NCBI RefSeq assembly: GCF_038505995.1 | Contig: NZ_CP128414.1 | Span: 708,692 to 772,691 of the forward strand | Length of the DNA: 64,000 bases | Direction: 5' to 3' | From: Candidatus Phytoplasma asteris | Lineage (GTDB): Bacteria > Bacillota_I > Bacilli_A > Acholeplasmatales > Acholeplasmataceae | In this document: positions 52,983-63,186 of the stretch, piece after piece | How the letters are laid out: the number at the start of each line of letters is the position of its first letter | Position numbering within the stretch: the stretch's first letter is position 1 | Position numbers and translations under genes: made by a program | Notes under the pieces: model-generated | Database searches by the model: none | The model's input: only the letters and a program-made list of their open reading frames with translations | Told to the model about the DNA's origin: nothing

Positions 52983-53921
52983 TTAAGTGGTTTTGAAAAA
53001 GGGTGCAATTTCTTTTTTTATTGTAGCAACAAAAGGCAAAATTTCTTTTTCGGATGGCAAAAACATACTGCAAGCTCTTAGGTGACCTTTACAACCATAT
53101 TTTTGAACAATATGATATATTTGCGGTCCGTTAGAACAAATACGCACTTGAATTTTAGAATCAGGACGTTCAAAAAAAAGAGCATAAAAGGGAAAATTTT
53201 TAATATTAGATAAAATATTAATCGACAAAAAAACCTCTTCTAAAGTAATGTTGAATTGTTCAATGATTTGTTGATTCACATAAACATAGGCAAATCCGTC
53301 ACAAGCAATAATATTTTGACATATATATCCTTGATATTTTAAAAAATTAAGTGTTACTTTATTGATATTTTGTTCCACCAAAGCAACATCAATACCATAA
53401 TTAAGTAATTCTGAGGCAATTCTTAAAGTTTGGGCACTTACTCTATGATACCTAAAATTACCAGTATCTGTAATTAAACCAACATAAATAGCCAAAGCAC
53501 CTTTAAAAGTTAGGTTTAAATTGAGTTTTTCTTTTAACAAGTAAATCATCTCGGAGCATGAACCAAAAGAATCATCAACCCATTGATAATTACCATAATT
53601 TTCGATTAAAATATGATGATCAATTCGAATAACGACTTTTCCCAATTTAAATCTTTGGTCACTGATGGCTTGAGTAGTACCGCAGTCAACTACAATTACT
53701 AAAGCATTTTGGTAAGTTTCATCTGGTATTTCATCCATTTGACCCAAAAAAGTTAAATGGTTTTTGGTTTGCCCCACCACATAAACATTTTTATGAGGAA
53801 AGGTATTTTGAATCATATTTTTTAAACCTAGTTGAGAACCATAACAATCACCATCAGGATTTTTATGTCCGTGAATAATGATAGTATCAAAGGTTTTAAT
53901 TTGGGTTTCAATAAATTTCAT
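52983..53921 (-). CDS. DHH-family phosphoesterase, paralogue A
   Basis: NrnA-like enzymes degrade oligoribonucleotides, pAp or cyclic dinucleotides with Mn2+. IIHGHKNPDGDCYGSQLGLK (motif I), VVDCGT (II), RIDHH (III), GLITDTGNFRY (IV) are intact. The C-terminal DHHA1 motif, GGGHxxA in the family, reads YGCKGHLRACS here, so two glycines are altered. 312 residues. AAAGGAAC ribosome site. It pairs with paralogue B at 55622-56590, on the other side of mnmE. Confidence 0.9.
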   Translation of the reverse strand: MKFIETQIKTFDTIIIHGHKNPDGDCYGSQLGLKNMIQNTFPHKNVYVVGQTKNHLTFLGQMDEIPDETYQNALVIVVDCGTTQAISDQRFKLGKVVIRIDHHILIENYGNYQWVDDSFGSCSEMIYLLKEKLNLNLTFKGALAIYVGLITDTGNFRYHRVSAQTLRIASELLNYGIDVALVEQNINKVTLNFLKYQGYICQNIIACDGFAYVYVNQQIIEQFNITLEEVFLSINILSNIKNFPFYALFFERPDSKIQVRICSNGPQIYHIVQKYGCKGHLRACSMFLPSEKEILPFVATIKKEIAPFFKTT

Positions 53922-54019
53922 ATTTGTTCCTTTCTTTGTATTTGTTAAAATATTAGTTTAGTTAAAATGATGTTGGTTGGGGGGTTTTTCTTGATATTTT
54001 CTTATTTTTTGGGTTTCTT

Positions 54020-55402
54020 TTATTTTCCTAAACAAAATTTAGAAAACAATTCTTTAATTAAACTATTTTCTTGATTATCACCTATAATTTGTCCTAACGC
54101 TTGATAAGCTTTAGTAAGATCAATAGAATAAATATCGATTGGCATTGATTGCAAAAGGGCTTGTTGCAAATCTTGGAAAGATCGAAGAGCAATTTGGATT
54201 TGATTAATGTGTCTTGCATTAGAAAAATAATTAAAATCTTTGGGCTGGATATCATTTAATTGGAATTTTTTTAAAATTGTTTGTTGTAACTCTAAAAACC
54301 CTGTTTTATCCAAACTCGAAACTGAAATAATTTCTTGTGGGGCTAATTGGGAAGAGTTGTTGGAAAGAGAAGAAATTAATTTATCACTTTTCAAATCCGC
54401 TTTGTTTCCTATAATAATGCGCGGATGGTTTTTGGTTAATTGCAAAAGTTGGATATCTTCTTCTTGCAAATGATTGTTTTGATCTAAAACTAATAAAATT
54501 AATTCTGCTTGTAAAAGCATTTTTTCTGTTCTTAAAATTCCTATTTTTTCAATGGGATCATCAGTTTTACGAATGCCTGCAGTATCAATTAAATGAAGGG
54601 TGATACCTTGACAATTAAAATAAGCTTCAACAAAATCTCTGGTAGTGCCTGAAATATCAGAAACAATAGCTTTGGTTTCGTTTAAAAAAGCATTAAGAAG
54701 GCTTGATTTACCAACATTGGGACGTCCAACAATTAAAGTTTTTATTCCTTCTTTAAGATATCTATTTTTATGGGAGTGGTTCAAAATATTTTCTAATTGC
54801 TTGATTAAACTTTTAACTTCCAAAGCAATTTTTTGTTGGGTGATTTGAGGAATGTCATCATATTCAGGATAATCAATATTAACTTCAATTTGAGCAATTA
54901 AATTAAGGATTTGGTCGCGCAAAGAAGTCACTAATTGAGAAGTGTATTTTTGCAAACCAGAATGAGCAATTTTAATGGCATTTTCATTAGTCGCATGAAT
55001 TAGGTCCATAATGGATTCAGCTTGAATGAGGTCCATTTTTCCATTAAGATAGGCTCTTTGGCTAAATTCGCCTGGAAAAGCCAACCTAATATCTAATGAC
55101 AAAACTCTTTCTAAAACCATTTGCGTAATTAAAATACCGCCATGAGCATTAATTTCTACAACATTTTCGCCAGTAAAAGAATTAGGAGTTTTAAAAACAG
55201 AAATCAAAACTTCATCCAAAATAGTTTGGTTTTTGTTGAGGATAAAACCGTGAGTAATGGTGTGTGTTTTGGTTTTGGTAAGGTCTTTGCCTTTAAAAAT
55301 TTTATTTATTTCTGCAATAGAATTGTTGCCAGAAACCCTAATTACACTAACTCCTCCTGTTCCTAAAGGAGTTGAAATAGCAGCAATAGTATCAAAAAAC
55401 AT
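54020..55402 (-). CDS. mnmE: tRNA modification GTPase MnmE (TrmE)
   Basis: With MnmG it makes the 5-carboxymethylaminomethyl group on U34 of certain tRNAs. [20 protein letters not shown] (N-terminal folate-binding domain), [14 protein letters not shown] (G1), [16 protein letters not shown] (G3), NKADL (G4), and C-terminal FCLGK ending in the Cys box. 460 residues, normal. AAAGGAG before the ATG. Sits between two DHH paralogues, all on the minus strand with short gaps. Confidence 0.97.
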
Positions 55403-55621
55403 TTATTGGGGGCTCCTTTCTTTATGATTTTTGTAATCTTTTCATTTATTGAATGTTGTTTTAAATTGATATTTATCATTTATAATATGAAAATAATTTA
55501 CAACCGAAAGGAAAGGGAAAAAGAATTATCAAAATAAAAGTTTTATTTGGTTAATTTTATTATTGGTTATTGGAGATTTTTTTATATGTGTATTTATTGA
55601 ATTTATTAATTTTATTGTTAA

Positions 55622-56590
55622 TTAATTTTTAATTAGTTTTGGATTTTTGTCTTGGGATTTGGTTTCAAAAGCTTTAATTGAGTCTTTTATTTGAGCTATG
55701 AAAAAAGTCATTTCTTGATTGTTATTTAAAGTAGCGCCACAAGCTCTAAGGTGACCTCCGCCTTTAAATTGTCTAGCAATGGAGTTAATTTCAGGACCAC
55801 GAGAACGAATGCGAGCTCTAATTGTTAAATCTGGTTGTTCTAAGAAAAAAGCCCAAACTGGATGATTTTCTAAATGACCCAAAATATTAACCAAACTTGC
55901 AGCAACGTCAATATGTAAGTTAAATTTTTTCAATGTTTCTTGAGAAATAAAAACGTAAGCAAATCCTTGGGAAGTAACTACATTTTGATAAATATAGGCT
56001 TTATATTGAAACAAGGTAAGAGTTTCTTTGTTAAGATGAAAAAAAATTTGTGATACATCAAGGTCAAAAGCAAGCAAGGAAGCAGCAGCTTTAAGAGTGT
56101 TTTGGTCAACTCTATCAAAACAAAAATTACCAGTATCAGTTACCATACCTACATACATAGCCAAAGCACCTTTATGAGTTAATTTCATATTGCATTTTTC
56201 TTTAAATTCAAAAATCATTTGAGAACAAGAAGAATAATTAGCATCTACCCATTGATAATTGCAGTAATTATCCATTAATAAATGATGATCAATTCTAATT
56301 GTATCTTTAGCTAATTTAAATCTTTGGTCACTAATTTTGTTTTCTTGACCGCAATCAACAACAATAGCAAGAGCGCTTTGGTACAAAGAATCACAAACTT
56401 CATCCATCACACCTACAAAAGATAAAGAATGATTTTGTTGTCCTACTGCATAGACTTTTTTTTGGGGAAAAGTTGCTGTAATTGCATCTTTTAAACCTAG
56501 TTGAGCGCCATAACAATCACCATCTGGATTGATGTGTCCGTGAATAATAATTGTTTCAAAAGCTTTAATTTTATTGTAAATAATTTTCAT
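55622..56590 (-). CDS. DHH-family phosphoesterase, paralogue B
   Basis: 322 residues; IIHGHINPDGDCYGAQLGLK, VVDCGQ, RIDHH, GMVTDTGNFCF, and an intact GGGHLRACGA DHHA1 motif, so this copy is complete. About half identical to paralogue A by eye. Substrates for family members include nanoRNA and cyclic di-AMP; the actual one is not known. AAGGAACATT before the ATG. Together with paralogue A it flanks mnmE. Confidence 0.92.
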   Translation of the reverse strand: MKIIYNKIKAFETIIIHGHINPDGDCYGAQLGLKDAITATFPQKKVYAVGQQNHSLSFVGVMDEVCDSLYQSALAIVVDCGQENKISDQRFKLAKDTIRIDHHLLMDNYCNYQWVDANYSSCSQMIFEFKEKCNMKLTHKGALAMYVGMVTDTGNFCFDRVDQNTLKAAASLLAFDLDVSQIFFHLNKETLTLFQYKAYIYQNVVTSQGFAYVFISQETLKKFNLHIDVAASLVNILGHLENHPVWAFFLEQPDLTIRARIRSRGPEINSIARQFKGGGHLRACGATLNNNQEMTFFIAQIKDSIKAFETKSQDKNPKLIKN

Positions 56591-56624
56591 AATGTTCCTT
56601 TAATTTGTTAATTTTAATAAGTTT

Positions 56625-58247
56625 TTAGGAGTTTGCTTTTTGTTGGGCTTCATTAAATAATGTATCGATGTTTTTGTCTAAGTCTTTATCTAAAAAACAA
56701 TCTATTACTAATTTTTCTACAACTATACGCGACATCTGGGATTTTCTAAAAGTGGGAGAAAAGAAATAAATGGGGTTACCTGTTTGAGATGATTCTTCAT
56801 CTTCTTTTCTTTCACTTTTCATAAAGTCAAAAATATCTTTATTTATTTCTGGATTTTTAGAATTTTTGGAAGGATTTTCAGAATTTGTTTGTTCTGGTTG
56901 GGCGCTTTTATCATAACAAGGACGAGTAGGAAATTGACTAAGTTTTTGGAGTAATTTTTCGTTTGTTTCTTTAGAAGTTAAATGTTTTAAAAACAACCAA
57001 GAAGCAAGCACTTCATCTTTATCTTTTTTATAAAATAAATTAATATTAGAACCTTGTTGTAAAACTTTTCTTTTGCCTGACTCAGGACCTTGTTTTCCTT
57101 TTTTCCAATAAGGAACCGAAGTTATCCCTACTTTAAATGGAGCTTTGGAAACATATTCAAATCCATTAGAAGAAGAAATATCCATTAAAATTTTTTGATC
57201 CATAAATAAATGAGTAGTATAACTTTCACCAGATAATTTACGAGTAATTAAATATTTTTTATCATAAAATTTTTTAAAATCTTTAATCATTTTTTTAGCA
57301 TCTGGATTATTAAAACGTACTCCTACTTCACGACTTGATGGATCTTTTTTAGTTGGTGAAGTTGTATATTCAATTCCTCTTTGTTCGGAAGATATAATAA
57401 ATAAATTAGATTCAGAATCATAAGAAATAGGGATTTTTTCAGAGTCAACTTGTTTAATTACTTTGCATAACTTTTTCATTTGTTCCCATGTAATACCATC
57501 TTTAAGTTTGCCTTCAAAATTAGAGTTATCATAATTGTCAAAACAAGATTCAAAATCGGAATCGATTTCGATTTTTTGTTTTTGAATTTTGCCTTTTAAT
57601 TGTTTAAAATAATCTTGATTATAATACATCAATTCAATAGATTTAGAAAATGGCAAGGAATACCATTTCCCTGGTTCTTTTTCATCACCCAAAGGCAATT
57701 GAGCCTCATTTTCAAAACTAGAATAAAAATATGTTTTTTCTGTTTGGGGATCTGTTGTACAAGGGTCTAATTTGATTTTTTCATTGGTGTGATCTTTAAA
57801 TCCATCAAGGGGAACTAATTTACCTGATTCATAATAATTTACTAAATGATCAGCATAAGAAACAATTAAATGAGGTTCGTTGTTGGCTGGAAGAGCTACA
57901 TTAATGTTTTTTACAATCCCACTCCAACTAGGTTTATATTCTGTTTTTACTTTGATTTTGGGATATTTTTCTCTAAATTCTTCAATAATTTCTTCTAAAG
58001 CAGTTTTTGGTTTTCCTTTTTCTTTTTCAGGATCTAAACGATGCCAAAAAACAATTTCGATGGGTTTTTCTAGAAATTTTTCCCATGCTTCGCTATCTTT
58101 ATATTTGTTAAGCATTTCATTTAATTCTTGTTCATGGTTATTTCTTAAAGCATTAGAATCAATTTTAGGAAATAATACAATAAATGCTAAAATAACAAAT
58201 AAGCAAGTAAAAAAATGAATGATTTTTAATTTATCCTTTGATACCAC
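56625..58247 (-). CDS. ABC importer, extracellular solute-binding protein
   Basis: 540 residues. N-terminal signal/anchor helix (about 9-28) without a clear lipobox Cys at the cleavage site, so it is probably held by the uncleaved helix. Family 1 solute-binding signatures: EIIEEFREKYPKIKVKTEYK, WYSLPFSKSIELMYYNQDYF, and FLKHLTSKETNE. Longer than typical (about 430) because of charged insertions. Start is GTG, overlapping the permease stop by 17 bases, with AAGGA upstream. With the two permeases and ATPase it makes a sugar or glycerol-3-phosphate (Ugp-like) importer; ligand unknown. Confidence 0.87.
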   Translation of the reverse strand: MVSKDKLKIIHFFTCLFVILAFIVLFPKIDSNALRNNHEQELNEMLNKYKDSEAWEKFLEKPIEIVFWHRLDPEKEKGKPKTALEEIIEEFREKYPKIKVKTEYKPSWSGIVKNINVALPANNEPHLIVSYADHLVNYYESGKLVPLDGFKDHTNEKIKLDPCTTDPQTEKTYFYSSFENEAQLPLGDEKEPGKWYSLPFSKSIELMYYNQDYFKQLKGKIQKQKIEIDSDFESCFDNYDNSNFEGKLKDGITWEQMKKLCKVIKQVDSEKIPISYDSESNLFIISSEQRGIEYTTSPTKKDPSSREVGVRFNNPDAKKMIKDFKKFYDKKYLITRKLSGESYTTHLFMDQKILMDISSSNGFEYVSKAPFKVGITSVPYWKKGKQGPESGKRKVLQQGSNINLFYKKDKDEVLASWLFLKHLTSKETNEKLLQKLSQFPTRPCYDKSAQPEQTNSENPSKNSKNPEINKDIFDFMKSERKEDEESSQTGNPIYFFSPTFRKSQMSRIVVEKLVIDCFLDKDLDKNIDTLFNEAQQKANS

Positions 58248-59127
58248 TGTTTAATTTTCCTTCTAAAACATATCTTTTACAAAAAATGAACAACAAAACT
58301 AAAGGTAATGTCATCAAAACAGTAGCTGCCATTTGTTGATTGACTAAATTTTGGTTTTTTTCAGAGTCAAAAATATTTCTAATCACATTAGTAAGCAATT
58401 TTCCGCCTACAAGTTCAGGCCACAAATAAGCATTCCAAGCAGCAACTGCTCTAAAAATAATGATATTAATGATGTTATCTCTTAAAAGCGGAGTTAAAAT
58501 TTTGTATAAAAACTTCCAATCACTACTACCATCAACTTTGGCAGATAAATAGAGTTCTTTGGGAATTTTTTTGATATTTTGTATTAATAAAAAAATATGA
58601 AATACATTGATTAGAAAGGGAAGAATCATTGCTAAATAAATGCCACTAAAAACGCGCGTACCTTGACCAGAATCAACAAAACCTAGGCGTGCAACTGTTT
58701 GATAGTTAGTTAAAAACATACTTTCAGTAGTTATCATAGTGGTGATTAGAAAGACTCCTAATATAATTTTTTTAGTTCTAAATTCTAAAATACTAAGAGC
58801 AAAAGCAGTTATAACAGAGACAAAAATACCTAAAACAGTAGAGATAAAAACAACAGCAAGGGTTTTAAAAAAAGTCAAAAACAAGCTATAACGGGTAAAT
58901 AGAAAAGAGAAGTTGTTCCACGTCAAATCTTTAGGAAAAAAACTAGGACAAGCAGGATTGTCTTGTAGAGCTAAATTTAGCATCCAATAAAAAGGGATAG
59001 CCAAAAAAAGAGCAAAAACAGACAAAAAAAAGTATTTGGTAAAAGTGGCACAAACTTTGGGTAAATGTTTTTTAAGTTTGGCAAAAATGATTTTTGTTTT
59101 ATTATTTGAATTTGACATAATTATCAA
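58231..59127 (-). CDS. ABC importer permease (UgpE/MalG type)
   Basis: 298 residues with six helices and the EAA loop LYLSAKVDGSSDWKFLYKIL in the conserved position that docks the ATPase. TTG start at 59127 has AAGGA seven bases upstream; an in-frame ATG three codons later has poorer spacing. Downstream gene overlaps its end. Partner of the 59154-60095 permease. Confidence 0.9.
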   Translation of the reverse strand: MIIMSNSNNKTKIIFAKLKKHLPKVCATFTKYFFLSVFALFLAIPFYWMLNLALQDNPACPSFFPKDLTWNNFSFLFTRYSLFLTFFKTLAVVFISTVLGIFVSVITAFALSILEFRTKKIILGVFLITTMITTESMFLTNYQTVARLGFVDSGQGTRVFSGIYLAMILPFLINVFHIFLLIQNIKKIPKELYLSAKVDGSSDWKFLYKILTPLLRDNIINIIIFRAVAAWNAYLWPELVGGKLLTNVIRNIFDSEKNQNLVNQQMAATVLMTLPLVLLFIFCKRYVLEGKLNSGIKG

Positions 59128-59153
59128 GGTTCGATCCTTATTTATTATTTATT

Positions 59154-60095
59154 TTATTCATTTAATTTCTTTTCAAAAAAGAAAAAATTAATGGCAGTAA
59201 AAAGAATAGAAATTAAAAGCAAAATAACAGTGGCTGCAGCGCCTCTGGAATAAGAATCCATTAAAGTTCCTTCTAATTGTTGATAAATATAGCCTACCAC
59301 AGTATTTACCTTAGTAATATCGGAATTACCAAAAACTCCAATAACAGATTCATATTCTTTAAAAACTTGAATTATTGCAATAATAAATTGATAAAAAATA
59401 GTAGGAGCAAGTAGAGGAAGAGTAATTTTTCTAAAAATAGTTATTTTAGAAGCGCCGTCAATTCTGGCAGCATCGTAATAATCTTTACTAATGTTTTTTA
59501 ATCCCACACTAAAAATTAAAATTTGGAAGGGAAGGGATTTCCACACTACATAAAAAATTAAAACAAACATTTTATACGAATAAGGAGCTGAAATGTTAAT
59601 CCAATCTTGTTGGAGCCCAAAAAAAGAATTAAAAAAACCTTCGGGGCGCGTTTGGATGCCAAAACTATTGTGATAAAAAAGGACTGCAAAAACCATTCCC
59701 ATAATAACAGGATTTGTTAAATAAGGGAGGAAAAAAATGGTTTGAAAGATATTTTTTAAAAAACGATTATAAACACTGTTAAGTGCTAAGGCAATCATTA
59801 AAGACAAAAAAATAGAAATAGGAACAGCAACAAACACCAGTAAAAAAGTGTTAAAAAGAGCAGTTCTAAAATCAGGATCACAAAAAGTAGTAGTGTAATT
59901 GGAAAAATTAAACGAATAAGAAAATGTGTCTGCAAATTTATTATATCTACTATCCAAAGAAATAAAAAGTGTTTTTACCAAAGGATAAAAATTAAATAAA
60001 ACCATAAGAATTAAGGCAGGCGCCAAATAATACCAATGATTATGTTTGGAATATTTAGTGGAATTGTGATGGAAAAGTTTTTTTAGCAATGACAT
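59154..60095 (-). CDS. ABC importer permease (UgpA/MalF type)
   Basis: 313 residues and six to seven helices; EAA loop DYYDAARIDGASKITIFRKI. Start ATG follows the ATPase stop immediately (TAAATG), with AATAGGAT inside that gene. It forms the heterodimeric channel with the 58231-59127 permease. Operon order ATPase, permease, permease, binding protein. Confidence 0.92.
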   Translation of the reverse strand: MSLLKKLFHHNSTKYSKHNHWYYLAPALILMVLFNFYPLVKTLFISLDSRYNKFADTFSYSFNFSNYTTTFCDPDFRTALFNTFLLVFVAVPISIFLSLMIALALNSVYNRFLKNIFQTIFFLPYLTNPVIMGMVFAVLFYHNSFGIQTRPEGFFNSFFGLQQDWINISAPYSYKMFVLIFYVVWKSLPFQILIFSVGLKNISKDYYDAARIDGASKITIFRKITLPLLAPTIFYQFIIAIIQVFKEYESVIGVFGNSDITKVNTVVGYIYQQLEGTLMDSYSRGAAATVILLLISILFTAINFFFFEKKLNE

Positions 60096-61202
60096 TTAAA
60101 AAATCCTATTTTCGGTTTTTTTATCAAAAAGAAAACACTTATTTTCTTTAATTTGGAATCTAATTTTTTTCTTGGCAACAAATCCTTGGGGAAAAATAAT
60201 ATCTTTACTTTTTTCATCAAAGACAAGGTGGAAAGTGTTTTTAACAGCTTGCGGATGTCTTGCTAACATCATTAGGTTTCTTCCCATATTTTCTAAAAAG
60301 AGAGGTTCGATTTCAAAATTACCGTTTGTGTCAAACCAATAACCTTCGGGACGAATGGCTACATAGATTTCTTGATTTAGGTTTTTTAAAGTTTTGTTAG
60401 AAGAAAAATCAAAAAGAAGTGAATCTCCAATAGTTACTTTTCCAAAAGTAATTTTTCCTTCAAAAATAGAGATAAGCGGATTGCCTAAAAATTTGGCAAC
60501 AAACAAGTTGTTAGGATTGGCATAAACTTCTTGAGGAGCGCCTTTTTGTTGGATTTGTCCTTTATTCATTAAGCAAATTTCATCACTAATAGACATTGCT
60601 TCTTCTTGGTCGTGTGTAACAAAAATAGCAGTGATTCCAGTTTTTCGTTGGATTCTTCTAATTTCTTCTCTAGTTTTGAGGCGTAACCCTGCATCTAAGT
60701 TGGATAAGGGCTCATCTAAAAGCAAAACTTGAGGTTCTTTTACTAAGGCTCTTGCAATTGCTACGCGTTGTTGTTGTCCGCCTGAAAGTTGCTGAGGTTT
60801 TTTGTCTAAATGATCGGCAATTCCCACTAACTTGGCAATTTCTTCTACTTTTTGCACAATAATGTCGCGCGCAAATTTTAGATTTTCCAGTGGAAAGGAA
60901 ATATTTTGTCTAACTGTCATATGAGGATATAGAGCATAATTTTGGAAAACTAAACCAATACCTCTTTTTTCAATAGGCAGGTTAGTGACATCTTTGTCGC
61001 CAAAAAATATTTTTCCAGCCGAAATAGGATGAAGCCCTGCAATCATGTAAAGAGTAGTCGATTTGCCACAACCCGAAGGACCTAAAAGACTTACCAATTT
61101 TCCTTTAGGAATGTTGATGTCAATTTTTTTTACAGCATAAGTTTCTTTTTTAGTTTGTTTATCGATGAAAATTTTAGAAACTTGTTCTAATTTTATACCC
61201 AT
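60096..61202 (-). CDS. ABC importer ATP-binding subunit (UgpC/MalK/MsmK type)
   Basis: 368 residues; Walker A GPSGCGKST (41-49), Q-loop NYALYPHMTV, signature LSGGQQQRVAIARAL, Walker B VLLLDEPLSNLD, and H-loop FVTHDQEEA. The C-terminal beta-rich regulatory domain typical of CUT1 (carbohydrate uptake) ATPases is present (about 240-360). GGAAT ribosome site before the ATG. First gene of the four-gene importer operon. Confidence 0.95.
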   Translation of the reverse strand: MGIKLEQVSKIFIDKQTKKETYAVKKIDINIPKGKLVSLLGPSGCGKSTTLYMIAGLHPISAGKIFFGDKDVTNLPIEKRGIGLVFQNYALYPHMTVRQNISFPLENLKFARDIIVQKVEEIAKLVGIADHLDKKPQQLSGGQQQRVAIARALVKEPQVLLLDEPLSNLDAGLRLKTREEIRRIQRKTGITAIFVTHDQEEAMSISDEICLMNKGQIQQKGAPQEVYANPNNLFVAKFLGNPLISIFEGKITFGKVTIGDSLLFDFSSNKTLKNLNQEIYVAIRPEGYWFDTNGNFEIEPLFLENMGRNLMMLARHPQAVKNTFHLVFDEKSKDIIFPQGFVAKKKIRFQIKENKCFLFDKKTENRIF

Positions 61203-61665
61203 TTTTTTGTATTCCTTATTTTTAGCTTTTTGGCTTTTAATTTTGTGTTTGTGTTTGTGATTTTGGTTTGGTTTGATTTGGTTTTGGTTTTATTATTTTG
61301 ATTTTATTATTTTTAACTTTTTTTATTGTTTTTGGTTTTTTGATTTTTGGTTTTTATCTTTTAGATGAATTTAATCATTTTTTAATTATTGGTGATTTTT
61401 TTATTTTTGGACTTTTGGTTGCTTTTTTGAATTTTATAAAATTTTATAAATGTTTAAAAAAATATTGACAATTAATAGTTAAAAAATATTAAATATGATT
61501 TTGTAATTTTTTTGTTTTTAAAAATAAGTAAAAACGAAATTCCCAACAAAAAATAAAAAAATGTTTTAGAAAAACATTTTAGAGTTAAAAAATATTTAAG
61601 AAAAGGTTAAAAAGTTTTAAAGTTCTTGTAAATTGATAAATAAAAAACGATACTATTAATTAAAC
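61203..61665. other. Leader of the ABC operon and asnS downstream gap
   Basis: About 460 bases without a gene. The first 150 bases upstream of the ATPase gene (minus strand) are almost only C and A (G-poor), giving an unstructured leader. The remainder is A/T-rich, with a possible hairpin (TGTTTTAGAAAAACATTTTAGAG, about 61561-61583) after asnS. Confidence 0.5.
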
Positions 61666-63186
61666 TTAAAAAACTAAATTATGATAAGTTCTTGGAAAAG
61701 CAATTACATCACGAATATTATCTAATCCTGTTAAAAAAATTAGTAGTCTTTCAAATCCTAAGCCAAAACCTGAATGAATGCATCCCCCAAAACGGCGTAA
61801 ATCTAAATACCATTCCAAATCTTTTTGAGGAATTTTCATTTGGTTCATTTTTTCAATTAAAACTGATAAATTTTCTTCTCTTTGCGATCCGCCAATTAAT
61901 TCTCCAACACGAGGAACTAAAAGATCCATCGCAGCTACTGTTTTTTGATCGGGATTATTTTTCATATAAAAAGCTTTAATTTCTTTGGGCCAATCAACAA
62001 TAAAAACTGGTTTTTTAAAATGTGTTTCGGTTAAATATTTTTCGTGTTCGGTTGCTAAATCAGCGCCATAAAAAAGGGGGTTTTCAAATTTGGTGTTGCT
62101 TTTTTGCAAAATTTCTAAAGCTTGTTCGTATTTTACTGTCAAAAATTCTTTTTCCTCAGCGATGTTTTTTAATTCTTCAATTAAACCGTTTTTTTCTGTC
62201 TTATCCAAAAATTCTATATCTTGATAATTTTGTTCTAAACATTTAGCAATAACAAATTGTAACATTTCTTGGGCGACTTTTAAATTTTGAGATAAATTGC
62301 AAAAAGCCATTTCAGGTTCTAACATCCAAAATTCAGCAGCATGTCTTGGAGTATTTGATTTTTCAGCTCTAAAAGTAGGACCAAAAGTATAGACTTTATT
62401 CAAACCCAAAGCCATCGCTTCTGCTTCTAGTTGACCTGTTACTGTTAAAAAAACTTTTTTGCCAAAAAAATCTTTTTGATAATCAATTTCATTTTTGCTG
62501 GTAGTCTCATCGGCAAGTTTGAAAGCGTTTGGAATGTTTTTTGTTTGTGGCAAAGCTTCTAAATTAAGGGTTGTAAGTTGAAATAATTCACCCGCGCCTT
62601 CGCCATCATTAGCAGTGATAATGGGGGTGTTGATGTGAAAAAAACCTTTTTTTTGAAAAAAACTGTGCAGGGCAAAAAAAGCGGTATTTCTAATGCGAAA
62701 AACTGCTCCAAAAAGTTTGGTGCGCACTCTTAGATGAGATATTTGTCTCAAAAAAGCCTTAGAATGTTTTTTGGGTTGAAGCGGATAAGAAAAATCACTT
62801 GCGCCTAAAAGAGAAACATTTTGGGCACTAATTTCAAAAGGCGTTTGGGGATTGTTGGTTGATTTTAGAATGCCTTCCACTTGCAAAGAAGCCCCAATTT
62901 GCAACATTTCTTTTAATTTTTCTAAATTAATGTTATTTGGAGATTCGTTGTTGGTGTTGACTTTTTGGTTTTCATGAAATTCGGTAATTTCGGCGGCGAT
63001 TTCGATGTTTTTGGTTTTGGTTTCTTTACAAATAATTTGTAAATTTTCCAGAAAAGTACCATCATTTAAATCGATAAAAATTAATTTTTTTTGATAACGA
63101 CAATTTCTAACCCAACCATTTAATACTATTTTTTTTTGATAAAATAACTCTGGTTTTTGGAAAATATCTTTGATAGAAATTTTCAT
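61666..63186 (-). CDS. asnS: Asparaginyl-tRNA synthetase
   Basis: Charges tRNA-Asn. N-terminal OB-fold anticodon-binding domain ([32 protein letters not shown]), class II core with [51 protein letters not shown] (motif 2) and [10 protein letters not shown] (motif 3). 506 residues, somewhat longer than the usual 460 because of insertions. The ATG follows GGATTAGTAAATTACA, a weak site. Confidence 0.96.
   Translation of the reverse strand: MKISIKDIFQKPELFYQKKIVLNGWVRNCRYQKKLIFIDLNDGTFLENLQIICKETKTKNIEIAAEITEFHENQKVNTNNESPNNINLEKLKEMLQIGASLQVEGILKSTNNPQTPFEISAQNVSLLGASDFSYPLQPKKHSKAFLRQISHLRVRTKLFGAVFRIRNTAFFALHSFFQKKGFFHINTPIITANDGEGAGELFQLTTLNLEALPQTKNIPNAFKLADETTSKNEIDYQKDFFGKKVFLTVTGQLEAEAMALGLNKVYTFGPTFRAEKSNTPRHAAEFWMLEPEMAFCNLSQNLKVAQEMLQFVIAKCLEQNYQDIEFLDKTEKNGLIEELKNIAEEKEFLTVKYEQALEILQKSNTKFENPLFYGADLATEHEKYLTETHFKKPVFIVDWPKEIKAFYMKNNPDQKTVAAMDLLVPRVGELIGGSQREENLSVLIEKMNQMKIPQKDLEWYLDLRRFGGCIHSGFGLGFERLLIFLTGLDNIRDVIAFPRTYHNLVF

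Noticed and set aside
59120..59150. tRNA T-arm-like GGTTCGATCC
   Set aside because: No matching stem, D-arm or anticodon arm around it; it lies in the short gap between two permease genes.
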